A DNA stretch of 64,000 nucleotides from NCBI RefSeq assembly GCF_000002075.1, contig NW_004797510.1:184456-248455 (forward strand). The letters run 5' to 3'. This document shows positions 1-12,501 of this stretch, in pieces. Within the stretch, counting starts at the first letter, position 1. Each line of letters starts with the position of its first letter. The notes beneath the pieces were generated by a model, which saw only the letters and a list, made by a program, of their open reading frames with translations, was not told the origin of the DNA and did no database searches. The DNA comes from Aplysia californica. Lineage: Eukaryota; Mollusca; Gastropoda; Aplysiida; Aplysiidae. The translations under genes and the position numbers were made by a program.

Positions 1-80
<80 letters not shown>
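1..80. repeat. (CT)n microsatellite at window edge
   Basis: An almost pure CT dinucleotide run starts at the first base, so its true left end lies outside the window. Confidence 0.95.
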
Positions 81-85
<5 letters not shown>

Positions 86-208
86 ACATTTGCACACCCG
101 AGTTGAACAGTTTTTTCTGACACTCTGAAACGTTTCCATTTGAACAACCCTCCAGCTTTATTATAATACAATTATTATACGTCATTTTTTCCAGCTCTTC
201 TGCTCAAA

Positions 209-565
209 ATGCTTTGTATTTGCCTGACGACGAGAACTATTTTTTTTCTTTTTTTTTTTTATTTGGTATTTCTCTTGCTGTCATGCAACGTTGTTCTCAC
301 AGAGTTAAGCAGCTTTCAAAAGACTTTTGACATACGAAGGACAGCTGACTACAAAAGATTTGAAAATAAATCGATAAGAGGTCATTATCGTTTTGCTAAA
401 AATCCTCCATTTTCACGTTTTTTCCTACACAAAAAAAAGTCCGTGCATCGGTTGTACAACAACAGAAAGTCGTCACCGTCTGTGTACATGGTTAAAATAA
501 CGATCATCCCTGTACCTAAGGACACTATGCTCCATGCTATACATTTTTATACTATCGGGCTGTAG
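209..565 (+). CDS. weak ORF, 118 codons, one hydrophobic N-terminal segment
   Basis: An open frame with an ATG, a very hydrophobic stretch at about residues 10-32, then a basic tail. I recognise no family. The hydrophobic part is largely produced by T homopolymers (poly-Phe), which argues for a chance ORF. No splice context or polyadenylation signal supports it. A short type II membrane protein or the first exon of a longer gene is possible but unsupported. Confidence 0.12.
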   Translation: MLCICLTTRTIFFLFFFYLVFLLLSCNVVLTELSSFQKTFDIRRTADYKRFENKSIRGHYRFAKNPPFSRFFLHKKKSVHRLYNNRKSSPSVYMVKITIIPVPKDTMLHAIHFYTIGL

Positions 566-1848
566 CAATGCAGATCACGAGGCGACCTTTTTCTCGCTCC
601 CATGTGCGTGGCTTCGTGTTTACGTCACCGAAAGTTTCGAAAGTTTGTGCGATGTCTCATGCTATGGTTGTGACACATTTAGATTTAGTATCTGAACTTC
701 TAGACCAAGACTAGCAGGCAAAGGGTAAGTTCTATAGTGATTTAAAAAGTAATTTCTGTTTTTGATTTTAAAAAAATTGAAACACGATGATCCAAACAAA
801 AAAAGCTTGGAAAATCGCCAAACTTTGGCCGCCATTTTCTTGCTAATTTTTGCTTCTGACGTCTAGGGCATCCTCGACCTTTGTCGATTAGTGAAGCAAA
901 AAGACACATTCCATGACCTTGGAGCTAGGCAGTTGCGTTCTTTGGACGTTTGGAGGCTATATGAGTTAAAATGTAAACTTAGCTCCCTGGCCTCTTAAAA
1001 AAGATGGGTGTTATATACACAATTTACATTTAATCTTTAATCTCCCTTAATATACAAAAATAGTCTAGGTAACTGTTACCATAATTACCGCAATCGATTG
1101 TCGGTCGGGATTGTTTAATTTCTCTTGGGAACAGTGTTTCCGAACGCGTTCGTCAAAATTCCCAAATCACAACACAATCACCAAAAGTTGTGTTGCATTG
1201 GATTTGTTAGAAACGGGCTGAAATCAGGATAATTTACCAGAATCTCAGCTACACACACACGCTTCTTTCAAAGTGTTTTTCATCGCATACCTATATGTAC
1301 GCCTGAATTGATAACTTAATTAATTAGCCCTTCATGAGAACTGGATTAGTGTTACGACCGCTGAAAAATTAAGCTCTAGTCTTTGTGACTTACAGATAAA
1401 CTAGTTAGATTCCTTGATACTGTATCATACACAAAGAGGTAGAATAATACAGTGATAATAGGCTAACGTAAAAGATGAGCGATATCAAAATGGGATTCCC
1501 CGACATTCCGGTGATAAGCAATGTACGCATTATGCATGTTGTAACTAAACTGTCAACCCGACATTCCGAGAGAGTGCTTGTAAAAGCATCCCCTAAAGCA
1601 CCAATGAAGTGTCTGTATAATCCAATAATCACTACTTCCCTTCCTAATTTTGGAACATCTTCGCTGTCAAATTTACCCATAGAGGTAGGCCTCTTAAAGC
1701 AAATGTAAATAGATGTTCATAATCACCAATGAACAGCGCGCACAACATTCAAATTTGTTTCATTGTCACATAAACACCCTGTTCACGCCTTTCAGGTCAC
1801 TTTCATGAGTAGTCAGTCAAAAGCACTGATTTCGTAAGCGGAAAATTA
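566..1848. other. no gene recognised
   Basis: AT-rich DNA. Around 815-850 a short stretch, on the minus strand, resembles the dispersed repeat R1 found at 13330, 48140 and 59515 (shared word AGAAAATGGC). Short ORFs on both strands at 1405-1708 overlap each other and show no family motif. Confidence 0.4.
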
Positions 1849-2409
1849 GGGCCTGTGTCCACTGGGACAGACTCCAACCACCGCAATTCCGTATGTCTCT
1901 CGGAAAGTCGAAAGTTGAAATGGAGCGCCATATTTTTCCTAAGATATCAGTGAAAATTCCTTTTGGCTGTGTCAACAGATCCGACAAGACACGTCCCGAC
2001 AAAAGACGCTTCAGCTGGAAAGCCGCTTGTTGCATTTTAGCCGGGCTGGGTGATGACTCATCAGCCATAGGTCCCGACAGAACTATGAAAAAAATTCTAA
2101 GAAGTCTACTAGCAAACCACGTGGTTTGAATGCATAATCATTAACAATTTTACCAATTTTCCTTTAAACGCCATGCATTTCTTTTTCCCGCCTTGGGTTC
2201 ATGTGACCTCTTGACTATTTATAGCCCCGCACCGAGAACACAACCGGCCATTACTGCGATGTAGCGTATACATCCGGTGAATTAGTAGGTCAACAGACTA
2301 GACATGTCTTTCACGAACTGTGGGGATACACAAGACAGAAACGACCCAACCGATTTTCCTCCTTCCGGCAAAAAAATCTGGCCGTGTTTGTCTCAGTGGA
2401 CACGTAGCC
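1849..2409. mobile_element. PIF/Harbinger-like MITE
   Basis: The two ends are inverted copies of about 24 bp sharing the core GTGTCCACTG, followed by GGACA on the left and AGACA on the right copy. The element is flanked on both sides by TTA (1846-1848 and 2410-2412), a three-base TWA-type target duplication typical of PIF/Harbinger transposons. The 561-bp interior has no transposase; the two overlapping short ORFs inside have no family motif. Superfamily is inferred from the target duplication and TIR only. Confidence 0.6.
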
Positions 2410-2699
2410 TTAGACTGGCAGATTTTACCTCACAAGTGTGAAGGGAACGTGTGCACAACACTTATAACTGCCACATAATTACAGGTCCCCTGCCGTGTTC
2501 ACTCTTTTTAGACCACTGCCATAAACAGTAACAAGCACTGATTAGGTAATCTAAGAATAAAACTTGTAGAGTGTACCTAAAAAGTGAGGGGAAGCCAACT
2601 CCTTATAATCTCATGTCTGTTGTGGGTACTTGTTTGGGGTCTTTTTCCTCGACGTTTTGCCCCCCTTTAATCAGGACACGACTTGCTTACACTGATCTA

Positions 2700-2880
2700 C
2701 AATCTTTTTAAAGTTTCTGTTTTGGGCTCAGACATCATATTTTATTGAATTTTGGAGCGCTAACCACAAAAATGATAGTAAAATTTGACTTTTAGGTCTC
2801 ATTCAGGTTTTCATATTTCACTATAAATACATGGAGTTAACTTCATACTTATTTGACTCCGTGTGTCTCATTGTTCGGGG
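2700..2880 (+). repeat. dispersed repeat R2, copy 1
   Basis: This stretch resembles 53735-53905 in the same orientation: a shared CTCAGACATCA word, then TTTTGG.GCGCT, then AC.AAAATGAT, with matching spacing. No coding capacity is seen and the class of repeat is unknown. Confidence 0.45.
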
Positions 2881-3114
2881 CTGAAACCTGAAACCTCACT
2901 TTTTGTTTATTTTTTCAAAATACAACGGTTCCCTTATAAATGATTCAATGCCACATTATATTAATATGACTTACTCATACTATATGCAAAGGATAGGAAA
3001 GTGCCGATGATGAGCAGAGACAAAAGATCGGAACCTATCGCACTTTGCTCGTCCTCCACGACAGTGCAGCTCCTCACCAACTCGGGGCTACAACTCTGTG
3101 AATACAAGAGCAAG

Positions 3115-3400
3115 GGAAGCAAATTTTGCCTCATTCAGCCTACAGTTTGTCCTGACTTAGCTCCCTGTAATTTCAGGTCATTTTTCTATTCTGAAATATA
3201 AATTTGCTAGACGAAGGTATGAACGCATTCAAGACGCAGCAAGAGCAAGCTGTAAATATAGTGGTGCAAATCATACAGGAAGCTGACTACCCTTGCACAT
3301 TCAGTAATGGGCTATTGAGGCTGAAATCCTGCTTACAAAAGTCGAGAAGAATGTAGCTCGATTATAAACAAAACTATAGGTTTTTGTGTACCTTACAAAA
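3115..3400 (+). mobile_element. mariner-type transposase fragment, decayed
   Basis: The open stretch around 3120-3200 encodes CPDLAPCNF, a relative of the mariner motif (Y)SPDLAP(C/S)D(F/Y) that holds the third catalytic acidic residue. The following 200 bases, in another frame, still look like the transposase C-terminus (a segment with ADYPCTF and SNGLLRLKSCL). Here the motif carries N in place of the catalytic D. No TIRs were found and the reading frame is broken, so this is a dead remnant. Confidence 0.4.
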
Positions 3401-5229
3401 ACATAGCCAAATCACTATTCAGTTATAAGATTCTGCGTTGAGACGATCCAACGTTTTACCGTTACTCACAGAAGACCCGACTTTAGTTGCCATGTGGAGA
3501 GATTTTTTCCGAGTAAATCGGTCTCAGGATCTGTGCTGGGACGTTGTATTCCTCTCAATCCTAATTGGCCCTGATAGGCCCGCTTCTTAAATGATACAAA
3601 TGTATGTCGATGGGTGCGTATTTAACACCTACTTCGATTTGAAAAGAAAACAGAGGTATTGGTTAGCATGTAAAGACTAGGCCGCTTCTTGTCGTATAAA
3701 CAGTTCTTCTAACAATTGTAAAGCCTACAGCTATAAGCCTAAGTATGAGAATCAAATTTACAGAAATTAGTCTTATTCAACAACATTTTTTGTACTATAG
3801 CTGCATAGTTTATTTTCCAGATAAGCAAAATATGGTATTGTTGATTTTAGATCAAGACTCGTAACATGGCAGTGGGTTTTTGTACAAAATAGGTCACTGA
3901 TGTGAGTGTGATTACACACCTCATGTGACCCTTTTATCTACATAATATTATTTTGTCAAAATGACAAGGTTGAGTAGAAGAAAAGCTACCGATGCAGAGG
4001 CATGCACGATGCATTTGCCATGATAATATCCTTACACGTACAATGAATTAGTTAAAAATTGTCCAAGCAGTAATTTCTACCTTGAACATTTAATCATGAT
4101 ATTTTAAATTTTGTTTTTCTACCTGGATCAATATCACTTGAACACTGACTTGGAAGAAAGATCCAACATTGAAGAAAGCGTTTGAATTCTTCACATTCTT
4201 TTTGTCACGGAAGCTTTAGAATTCTCAGTCGAAAATGGCACATCATTGACTTTACTTTGCATACGTGGCCTACATTCAAATCAAACTTGGGGGATCGAAA
4301 TAAATCTAGGTCTTTCAGCAAACTGCAAAATGTAAGTACAAAAATTATGCCAGTGAACAACGGGAACCACAGAGGGACCCTCATTTTGGAACTCCAGAGG
4401 AGCCAAAGGACCAAGTAATCTGAGTACAGTTAGAAAGATATACCCAAAATGGTCTACCCAAACCTGGATCACACAGTTTGCTAAGCACCCCATCCAAATG
4501 ACATACCAGTGCCTGTTTTCACAGAATTACCGTCATCGGAGGGTGAAGGTAAAGCCAATAATAATATCAGAAGAGCTGCTGCATGGGACTAACAAAGATG
4601 AGTCATTACCTCTACCACTGATATCCTCTATTACGTAACTGTTCCAGCAGTTGGATCAAATGGCTGAAAAGAGGACAGAAACAAGATAGTATTTATCATT
4701 CAAGGATAAGATTAAGAAACATTGGTTAAAGCATCAAAACACAAAGTAGTCACAACGATCATTTTTTAAATCAATAAATTGTTATGTTTTCAGCAAGAGT
4801 TGTACTTGCTCAACAGACATGATGATGGAAAGGTGTAAATAAAACAAGAATAAACGTTCCTTGTTAATAAATAAATTATGCAATCTGGATCTTATAGCGT
4901 CCACAGCCTTCTTTACAGTTATTATCAAGTATAAGTTAGAATAAGCTTGTACGCCCTTCTATAATGCCATCAAAAATTCGTTGCGCGACTTATTGTCAAA
5001 TGTCTCCCCAACTATCGAAAATAGGTTCTCCAATTTTTGCACAATGACTTGTATCAATTTGTCTTAACAGTTCAACATTTTTGTAACCCCCTGCAAGCTG
5101 TATTCTAGAAAATTCCTTAATAAATGCTAATACAAAATCGAAGTGGGTGGTTTCTACAGATTTTAAAAATGTTTACAGCTGGGGCAATAACAACTTTAAC
5201 TTTTTCCAATGCATACAGGATACAAAAGA
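3401..5229. other. no gene recognised
   Basis: AT-rich DNA with overlapping short ORFs on both strands at 4182-4493, none with a family motif. No TIR pair, tRNA box or tandem repeat was noticed. Confidence 0.4.
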
Positions 5230-7540
5230 TTACACGAGACGTTGAAGACTTTTGGAGTACTTTTCAGGAACTAACCCTTCTCCTTCTTCTGTTTTACCAC
5301 CAAAATTATAAGTTAAAAGTAATTGGGCTCCTCCTCCAGGACGTAATGCTGCCCTTGACCTCTACTGTGATAACATAGAAACACATAGCAGAAACACTTG
5401 CAGACAACCGCCAAAAACAGACAATTTATCCAGTGCAGAAAGAATGTGAACTCATTGATAACACCAATCTTACTATCCGTGAAGCTGACAAGGGAGGCTC
5501 CATTGTGGTCATGGACACCACTGACTACAACAACGCCATCTCGTCTATGCTGAACAACCCTTCTCTCTATAAACTCCTCAGCTCTGACCCCACTTCCTCT
5601 CACTTTAGCGCCATTCAGGAACAAATCCGCCATCTCGAATATCTCAACGTAATATCCCTAGATTTGTCCAAGTATATTCTTCACGGGGAGGTGTCGTGCC
5701 CCTACTTTTATGGCCTACCTAAAATCCACAAGTTAGCAAACAACAATTCCAAGCTCCCTCCATTTAGAGGCATTATTTCCCAAAATAATGGTCCTACAGT
5801 CAGAGCTTCCTATAGGTTAAACAGCATTCTCAAACCCCTTGTTCAGTACTTTTGAGGTACCCACTCAGTGAAAGATAACCTCCAAGTTCTCCACAAAAAA
5901 AACCTATTAGTTCAGAAAAAGTTCTCACTCCTGAAACTAACATTTTGGCCACAAACGTTGTCAGCATATACAACAACATACCACACAAAAAAGATTGAGG
6001 CGTGCCGCTCAGCCCTCAGAAGCCTTACACCTTTCAACACACATCAAACTTTAGAAATTTGCAAACTGTTGAAACTAGTCCTCACCCTCAATAATTTTTT
6101 ATTCAACAATCAAACTTTTCTCCAGCTGACTGGCACAGCGATAGGTACTCCAGTAGACCCCTCTTATGCCAACATTTTTATGGTTGAAAATTGACGCAAA
6201 TGCGTCTCCCTTCTTCCCAACCAACCAGTTGTACTTCGTTACATGGATGACATTATCGCCTTGCACAATGGTGGTTCTGAAACAACCCAAAAAGTTCTCA
6301 CTGATCTGAACAAGGTGCACCACCACATTAAATTTACTTATTCCAGCCCAGAGAAGTCCACTTCTTTCCTGGACGTGTCCCTTCTCATTGCAGATAACCA
6401 AATTAAGACAGACCTGTATAAAAAACCTACCGACTCTAATCGTTACCTCGCACCTTCTTCAAACCATCCCAAACATATTTCGTTCTGTGGTCTATAGTGG
6501 TGTCCTTAGACTCCGCCGCATTTGTTCCCTTGAAAATTCTTTTAAATAACGGATAGAGGAATTAACAGCCGACCTTCTTCACAGTGGGTACCGCAAACAT
6601 TTTTATAACGCCCATTGTCAGCAAATTGAACCGCACAACACTTCTAACCTACAAACCCCATAAGCCCAAACAGAAAAGACCATTTTTCGCCAAAACTCAT
6701 CATCAAAAACTACGTAATGTACAGAAAATCCACAGCCAACACAAAAGCATCTTGGAAAAATCAGACAAAATGAAAGCCTGTTTCCCCCCCCCCCCTCTGA
6801 TTGCACTTCGTCAGCCTCCCTATCTCGGCAATCTCCTCATTCTCACTAGAGCAGTTACACCCTCGTCCTTACCTCCGATAAACCCATGTTCCCCGCCTCA
6901 AAATTATCCTTGTCAAAAACCTAGATGCAAAACATGTGCTTACATGAAAGTAACCAACTTTGTAGAAGGCCCCCGCTTTAAAAGAAAACTTTTCCACTGG
7001 ATCACTTGTGAAACCAAAAAAAGTCATCTACCTCATATCTTGTAAAGTCTGTCCAGCTCAATATGTAGGTCAAACTACAACCACACTAAGAGCTAGGTTT
7101 AATAACAATAGGTATTTAGTCCACAAAAACTCCAGCACACCAGTTGGTCACCATTTCAACAGTCATGGTCCCAATGGAGCCTCCGATTTGCAACTTCATG
7201 GTATTGAAATAGTTCAATATCCAACTAAAGAAAAACTTAACCAAAGAAAATCAATGTGGATTTGGAACTTGGGGTCTCACAAAATTCTCACTAGCCTTAA
7301 CATCGACGAGCCCCATTTTAAGGACCTTAAATTTACAACGTATTCAACATTTTTTTAAACATTTGATAGCTGATTCGATGGCTTCAAGTGAAAAAGTAGG
7401 CCAAGAAAATAATGGATCAATGGAGTGATGGAGACCCTCCAAACGATCAACCTTACGGTTTTAACAGCAACGCACATGGCGCTCTTCCAACATTAATAAC
7501 ATCTCCCTCTCCTCGCATCATCGTGGGGGCAAAAAAGTAA
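5230..7540 (+). mobile_element. Penelope-like retroelement (RT plus GIY-YIG endonuclease), degenerate
   Basis: Order and motifs match Penelope-like elements. The pre-RT region with PPPGRNAALDLYCDN is near 5330-5390. The RT N-terminus has READKGGSIVVMDTTDYNN (5470-5530), then YGLPKIHK and PFRGIISQNNGPT (5700-5800). A later segment with TGTAIGTPVDPSYANIF (6130-6180) and RYMDDI (6237-6254) carries the catalytic YxDD-type box. After a linker with paired cysteines (CPCQKPRCKTC-like, 6890-6940) comes a GIY-YIG-type nuclease (7008-7357) with YLISCKVCPAQYVGQTT and a conserved LNIDEPH tail. The coding region is spread over all three frames with several breaks, so it cannot make a working protein. Terminal repeats were not identified. 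The strong codon-level conservation suggests a moderately young copy. Confidence 0.85.
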
Positions 7541-7724
7541 AGCAGTGTAGTGTTAATCACAATCATAATAGTAATAATAAAAATAATTATAATCATCATA
7601 ATCATAATAGTAAATGAAAATTAAAAACCCCCCAAACAATAACAACAATAATTATAACAATAACGTTAATGATAATGATAATAATAACAATAATAATAAT
7701 AATAATAATATATACATGTATATA

Positions 7725-7759
<35 letters not shown>

Positions 7760-7948
7760 CAATCATTATTATAACAATAATGACTTTTCACATAATAAAA
7801 TGACAGGAATGATAATAATGATACTTATCATCATCATCATCATCATCATCATAATCATCATCATCATCATTGTTTAAAAAGCGCAGTGGGTAAGGAGAGT
7901 CTTGTTTGATTTGCAGACAAAAAATAAAAATAAAAATTATTTTAAAAT

Positions 7949-8004
<56 letters not shown>
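7541..8004. repeat. AAT, AT and ATC microsatellite cluster
   Basis: A run of AAT/AAC triplets (about 7560-7720), an AT tract (7737-7760), a CAT tract (7829-7870) and an ATC tract (7951-8004) follow the Penelope-like element. Long ORFs here (poly-Asn, poly-His, poly-Met) are translations of these repeats. Confidence 0.9.
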
Positions 8005-8005
<1 letters not shown>

Positions 8006-8250
8006 GTGCATGTCGGTTATTAACCGAGTTATTTCTATGTGCAAATTAGTAACACTTCTTCGCAGCCAAAGGAAAGCGCTTTTAAAGTGGGCAGTTAAAA
8101 CTGGCAGGGTTACACAGCAGCGTGAGCTGCATATCATGAAGAATTATTCGTTACAGGAAAGAGCAAGTTAGGCACAAATGTACGCAAACACTGACAACGC
8201 CCAGGAATTATACCGGTATAAACGTCTCAACAGGAGACACGAATAACAGA
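8005..8250 (+). pseudogene. unrecognised coding-like fragment
   Basis: Downstream of the ATC microsatellite one frame stays open for about 55 codons with a normal amino-acid mix (LLRSQRKALLKWAVKTGRV), and after one stop the same frame continues plausibly (a YRYKRLNRRHE segment). The upstream His run of the ORF is microsatellite. I do not recognise the family. A transposase or retroelement fragment is the simplest guess. Confidence 0.3.
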
Positions 8251-9779
8251 CCCAATTTGTTGTGCACTTGGTCGTTGGGTAGAACATTTTAACTTAAATT
8301 CTGTTATAATTTGACCGTCAACCATGAATTTTGAGTCGATTGAGCGGCTTCCACAGTGAGACATCCATCAACTTCAAGCTTGTCAATTCCCAGCTATTGA
8401 GGAAACCAAAACCTCTGTACAACAGCTGTCTCTGAGTAAATCTTCAGTGGATGATTCAATTCTAGCTGAGATCTACTATTATGTCTATGTTGGCCTTTTT
8501 CTCTTTGTTCCGCGTTCTAATTTTGGTGCCAATATTTGTAGGTTAAAAAGGTGGGTGGGGGGAGGGGGGAGGGGGTTATAGACCTATCTCGGTAACTGTG
8601 ACCTTTCAGATAAAGCCTTATATCAAGGAGGTATAACAGGAAAACATCTCTAAAATGTAACTAATTTTTGTAATAAATGTTTGTGTAAGAAGTGGCATTG
8701 TTGTTATATTAGTTGACTGGTGTTCTTTCATTTACACAGTACGCGCAGTACAACTGTTCAGATCATGTAATTCGACAACGAATTTTGATACGGTAAATGT
8801 GCACAACCCAGGTAAAAAGTAGCGAAAATAAAACGCTTTGTTTGCCTCATGCTCCATTTTTAAGTATTGTTATAATATATCCATGACACTGTCTTTTCTG
8901 ATTTCTCGCATAGTGCTTCTATACCCTCAGTTGAAAAAGTTTTCAAGACCTGTGACGCTTAACAGAAACTAGGTCACTCTAGCAAAATGTTTCTTGTTGC
9001 TTAAAAACACATTCTGTTCTCGGACGCTATAAATCATATGTAACGTTATTAAGCATGTTGTGACTTTCCTGTCCAATTGTGTTTCTCAGCAATCGTAGGC
9101 CTGAGAGAGGATTAGGTGTGCAGATTATACCAAAGAAGGCAATTATTATTGAGGGATCTATAACATATAATAAGCAGCTATGTTCAGCCGTTCTTGATAA
9201 AACGTGCTTTTAAAAAGAAATGTATTTTTTCATTGTGAAGCAAGTAAATTTTGGTACACATTCACTTTGGTTTTGTTAGGTTATCTTTAAAGGTTGCATA
9301 CAGGTCAAAAAGCCACGTCGACACTACTATTCGTTTTGGAGGGAAGGGTGTGATGCTGGCGAGCGCTGTTCGAAATCCACAAGTGGCATTCTTATAATCA
9401 GTATGGTAAAGAGTAAATAAACTATTATTAATTTCCACACCCTAGGAAACATGTCAAAATAAACGTTATGGTATAATCTCAGAGATAATGTCATACCGTA
9501 AAAAGGCATAAAATGCAGGTGTATTTTTCTTTCACGTACATCAGAAAAAAAGTCTAAAGAGAAAATTTAAAAAAGATGAGGGGGGGGGGGGGTGCATGAA
9601 GCATCCCTAAACCTTGTGCTGAGCTAGTTCCTTACTTGCAGACCTGAGAGATGTATCTCTCTTTTATTTTCATGTAATATATTTACGGATTCAAAAGTAT
9701 AGCGGTATGCTGTAGACCCTAAAAGTTAGTAAACATCACAATTTAGAAACTTTATAAAGCGGGCTGCTTCAGTCTTGAA
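8251..9779. other. no gene recognised
   Basis: AT-rich DNA with a G-rich tract near 8550-8575 and a G homopolymer near 9580. The only ORF over 60 codons (minus, 9327-9509) shows no motif. Confidence 0.4.
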
Positions 9780-9925
9780 TACCAGGACGAGCCGTGGCTG
9801 TGTGGGATACACCATCTCAAAAGATAGTTGGGGACAGTCAATAGATTAACTTGCCTAAGCTGGAATCGAACTCGCGTGTTCTGTGTGTAATGACACATTT
9901 TCTACCAGTTAGTCAACTGGCCTGT
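9780..9925 (-). mobile_element. tRNA-derived SINE fragment
   Basis: Read on the minus strand the sequence contains a tRNA-like head with a box A-like GTTGACTAACTGG, and about 40 bases later a box B-like GAGTTCGATTCC. This is the RNA polymerase III internal promoter layout of tRNA-derived SINEs. A clean cloverleaf does not form, so it is not called a tRNA gene. Confidence 0.5.
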
Positions 9926-10289
9926 CTTATTGTTTCTTTGACTCAGGACAGTTAACAGCTTCCAATTTTTATAAATTGACACCTAGTGGCATCATGTACA
10001 ATGTGCCTTACTTTAGTTTTGGTTTAAATAAACAAGCTTGATCATACTTTGTGGTAATACACATTATATTTTCCCATCAACTGGTATGCCATAGTAATAA
10101 ATTAAGATTTAAGGATACATCTTGAAGATACTTACACGGTTTTGTCATAATTGGCAGGAAGAGAAGAGTTAAAAATACAGACCTCTGGTGTTGATTTTGG
10201 CCTTTGACTTTACAATTTAAAAAAAAATCTTAGGGAAGTCAGTTCGGGTACAACGAAAGTTGAGTTCACTCATCACTATTAAAGCTCTA

Positions 10290-10470
10290 CGTTTTTTGAC
10301 CGGCATCTATGATGTAGACGTTGTAGGTTTTTCTCCGCAGCATGCAAAAAAATGTGAGTTCGATTCCCGAATGAGGAAGTTTTGTTTTATCAAGTCTCCC
10401 CGATTGATGAAATTCCGCAATTAGCCCAGGTTTACCCTAGCAGGTAACTTAAGAGTAGCCCGTTTCCTAA
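10290..10470 (+). mobile_element. possible tRNA-derived SINE fragment
   Basis: A box B-like GAGTTCGATTCCC lies near 10355, preceded by a weak box A-like stretch. The body downstream has no further recognisable features. It could belong with the neighbouring R3 repeat. Confidence 0.3.
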
Positions 10471-10539
10471 ATCATCTAATTTGTGACGAAGGGGGCGTAC
10501 AACACCTACAAATTTACAAAATCAAAATTGTCAGGTTTG

Positions 10540-10750
10540 TTTTGGTCTTGCATTTTGGGCTTGGGCAAGCTGTTGGCTTGGATGTCGTTGGAGGATTACA
10601 CTACACACAGTTGTCTCTGTCACCGTTCTCATTTTGGCACGCTGGAAGCCATGCTGGCACATCCCTACGTCTACGCCCCACTGAGATTTTAAAAAAACCC
10701 ACTCTTACCTTACCCTTATATGAAGTTCAGTACGGCTTGTAAAAAAAGGG
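10540..10750 (-). repeat. dispersed repeat R3, copy 1
   Basis: This is the inverse of 31994-32200. On the minus strand both copies contain AAGGGTAAGGTAAGAGTGG, then GTGACAGAGACAACTGTG, then GTGTAATCCTCCAA, with similar spacing. The two overlapping plus-strand ORFs here are therefore repeat sequence. The class is unknown. Confidence 0.6.
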
Positions 10751-10941
10751 ACCAATTGTGTTCTGTTTCTCTTCTCTCAGATATGAGTAATAATAAATAA
10801 TAGAAAGAATAGAGTAAAAATTAGCTCAAAAAGCAAGTTCTTTGAGCTTAGCGACATGGTGATTCCCTCACCCCCCAAAAAAACCCCCAACAAAAAACCC
10901 AAAACAAACAAACAAAAAAGTACAATTTTGTTCCAAAAGTA

Positions 10942-12319
10942 CAGGGTGATCCAAAAACACTTTACAACTTGTTTTTAAAATATCTTCCTCCAAACTGAAG
11001 TTTTGCGTTTCAGATTTGAACATAACATTTGGAAGCCAAAAGAAATTTGTCGATATGTATTTTAGATAAGTCCATTGAATGGTTTTACTCTATATAGCGC
11101 ATTAAAAAAACAACCCATTTTCAACCTTGTCGCCATTTTCATAGCATGGCGCACCAGTTCGCGTTAGGCCTACCACTAAAAGTTGCAACAATCGCGCCAT
11201 ATTGCAAGCTACAGCAGTCTAACAAGTCAACAGAAGTCGGCAGATATTATTTTTCAGATTATGGTTACGTTTAAAGAGCAGAGAGCTTTTTGTATTGAAC
11301 ATTACCTCTCCACAAACTCACCATCCCTGACATTCCATAAGTTCTGCGCATGGCATGGAGAGAATGTTTTGGTGCCCTCAAGACCAATGGCGTCAAGAGT
11401 AGAGAAGTTCCACCAGTTTGGATCTACAGCGAATCAGAACTAAAAAGTTCTTTAAAACATGACCACTTTAGGTTGAACACGTACCATGCGCTGCCCTTTA
11501 AACGTCACCAGAGTGCAGATTTCAGTAGCCGAGTCCCATGAGACGTCTGTCCGTGGATGATCTGCAGCTAGGACTTTCCTACACATCAACGGTCTGCATT
11601 CTCATGGCAGATCTTAACCTAAGACTATACCATGTTCATCTCCGCTAGGCCGAGATGACATGGATCAGAGCATGGCAATGTGTTCATGATTCCTCAATTG
11701 TCTTGTAAAGAGGGATCATTTCCTCGATTACATTTGGTTTAGTGCAAAGCCCATTTTTGCCCCGCGGGATATGTTAACTTAAAAAATGCGGTCTATTGGG
11801 CACCCCACTATATTGTCTCAAGAAGCCACTTCTTAGTGAACACGTACCGTGTATGTGGCTTTAAAAACTCATGGTTTAGCAGGTCCTTGTGTCAGTGCGC
11901 CACTGAATAGTTCGAACGACGCGTTAAAAATGTGTCAAGTCCAAAGGAGGGAATGTGGAACACTGCTTCTAGGAATTTCAGAATGAAATCATTAGTTTTT
12001 TTTAACTCTGTAAAATAATTTAAATATTGTTTAAATGTCACAGGGATGGAAAATTAATGTCAAAGAGAAAATTATAAAAAAGGTCAACTAATCTTTTCAC
12101 GACTTTCTTTACAAGATTTTTTAACATTGGTGAACTTTTTTGGGGTGCTTTTTTCTTTTAGCCGTTTCCGTTTTCAAAATATGTTTCCTCTTCGTGGATT
12201 TTATATCAAACAAATTCCTTTGGAATGAATTTTGTCTGTTCCAAATTACAGCATTCTAGAACAATTTTTGTGCGAGATATTCAGAAAAAAAGTTGTAAAG
12301 AATTTTTTGAATTACCCTG
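10942..12319 (+). mobile_element. mariner-type transposon, copy A, non-functional
   Basis: Both ends carry inverted repeats of about 45-50 bp that start CAGGGT and share TTTACAACTT, and both are flanked by TA (10940-10941 and 12320-12321), the target of Tc1/mariner elements. The frame 11261-11443 encodes the transposase N-terminal helix-turn-helix region (FKEQRAFCIEHYL). The rest of the coding region is in pieces. A YWAPH segment near 11800 is reminiscent of the mariner catalytic region. At 1378 bp it is the longest of the related copies here; the others are at 29632-30740 and 41417-42520, both on the minus strand. Confidence 0.75.
11261..11443 (+). pseudogene. N-terminal fragment of mariner-type transposase
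   Basis: About 60 codons starting MVTFKEQRAFCIEHYLSTNS followed by a FHKFCAWHGEN segment. This resembles the N-terminal DNA-binding region found in many invertebrate mariner-type transposases. Continuation into the catalytic domain is lost through a stop and frame changes. Confidence 0.5.
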
Positions 12320-12324
12320 TATTT

Positions 12325-12501
12325 TTCTCCACATTGAAGTTTAGGATTCACAACGTTTGGAAGTCAATTAGAATCTAGCTGTTATTCACTTTAGATAAAT
12401 CTTCAAAATAGTTTATCTCTATATAGAGCATACAAACCCATTTTCATCCATATTTTTATAGCATGGCGAATTAGTTCGCACTACCATTGAAAGTGCTCAA
12501 C

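Noticed and set aside
7902-8003. Poly-His / poly-Met ORFs
   Set aside because: Direct translation of an ATC/GAT microsatellite; no evidence of a protein.
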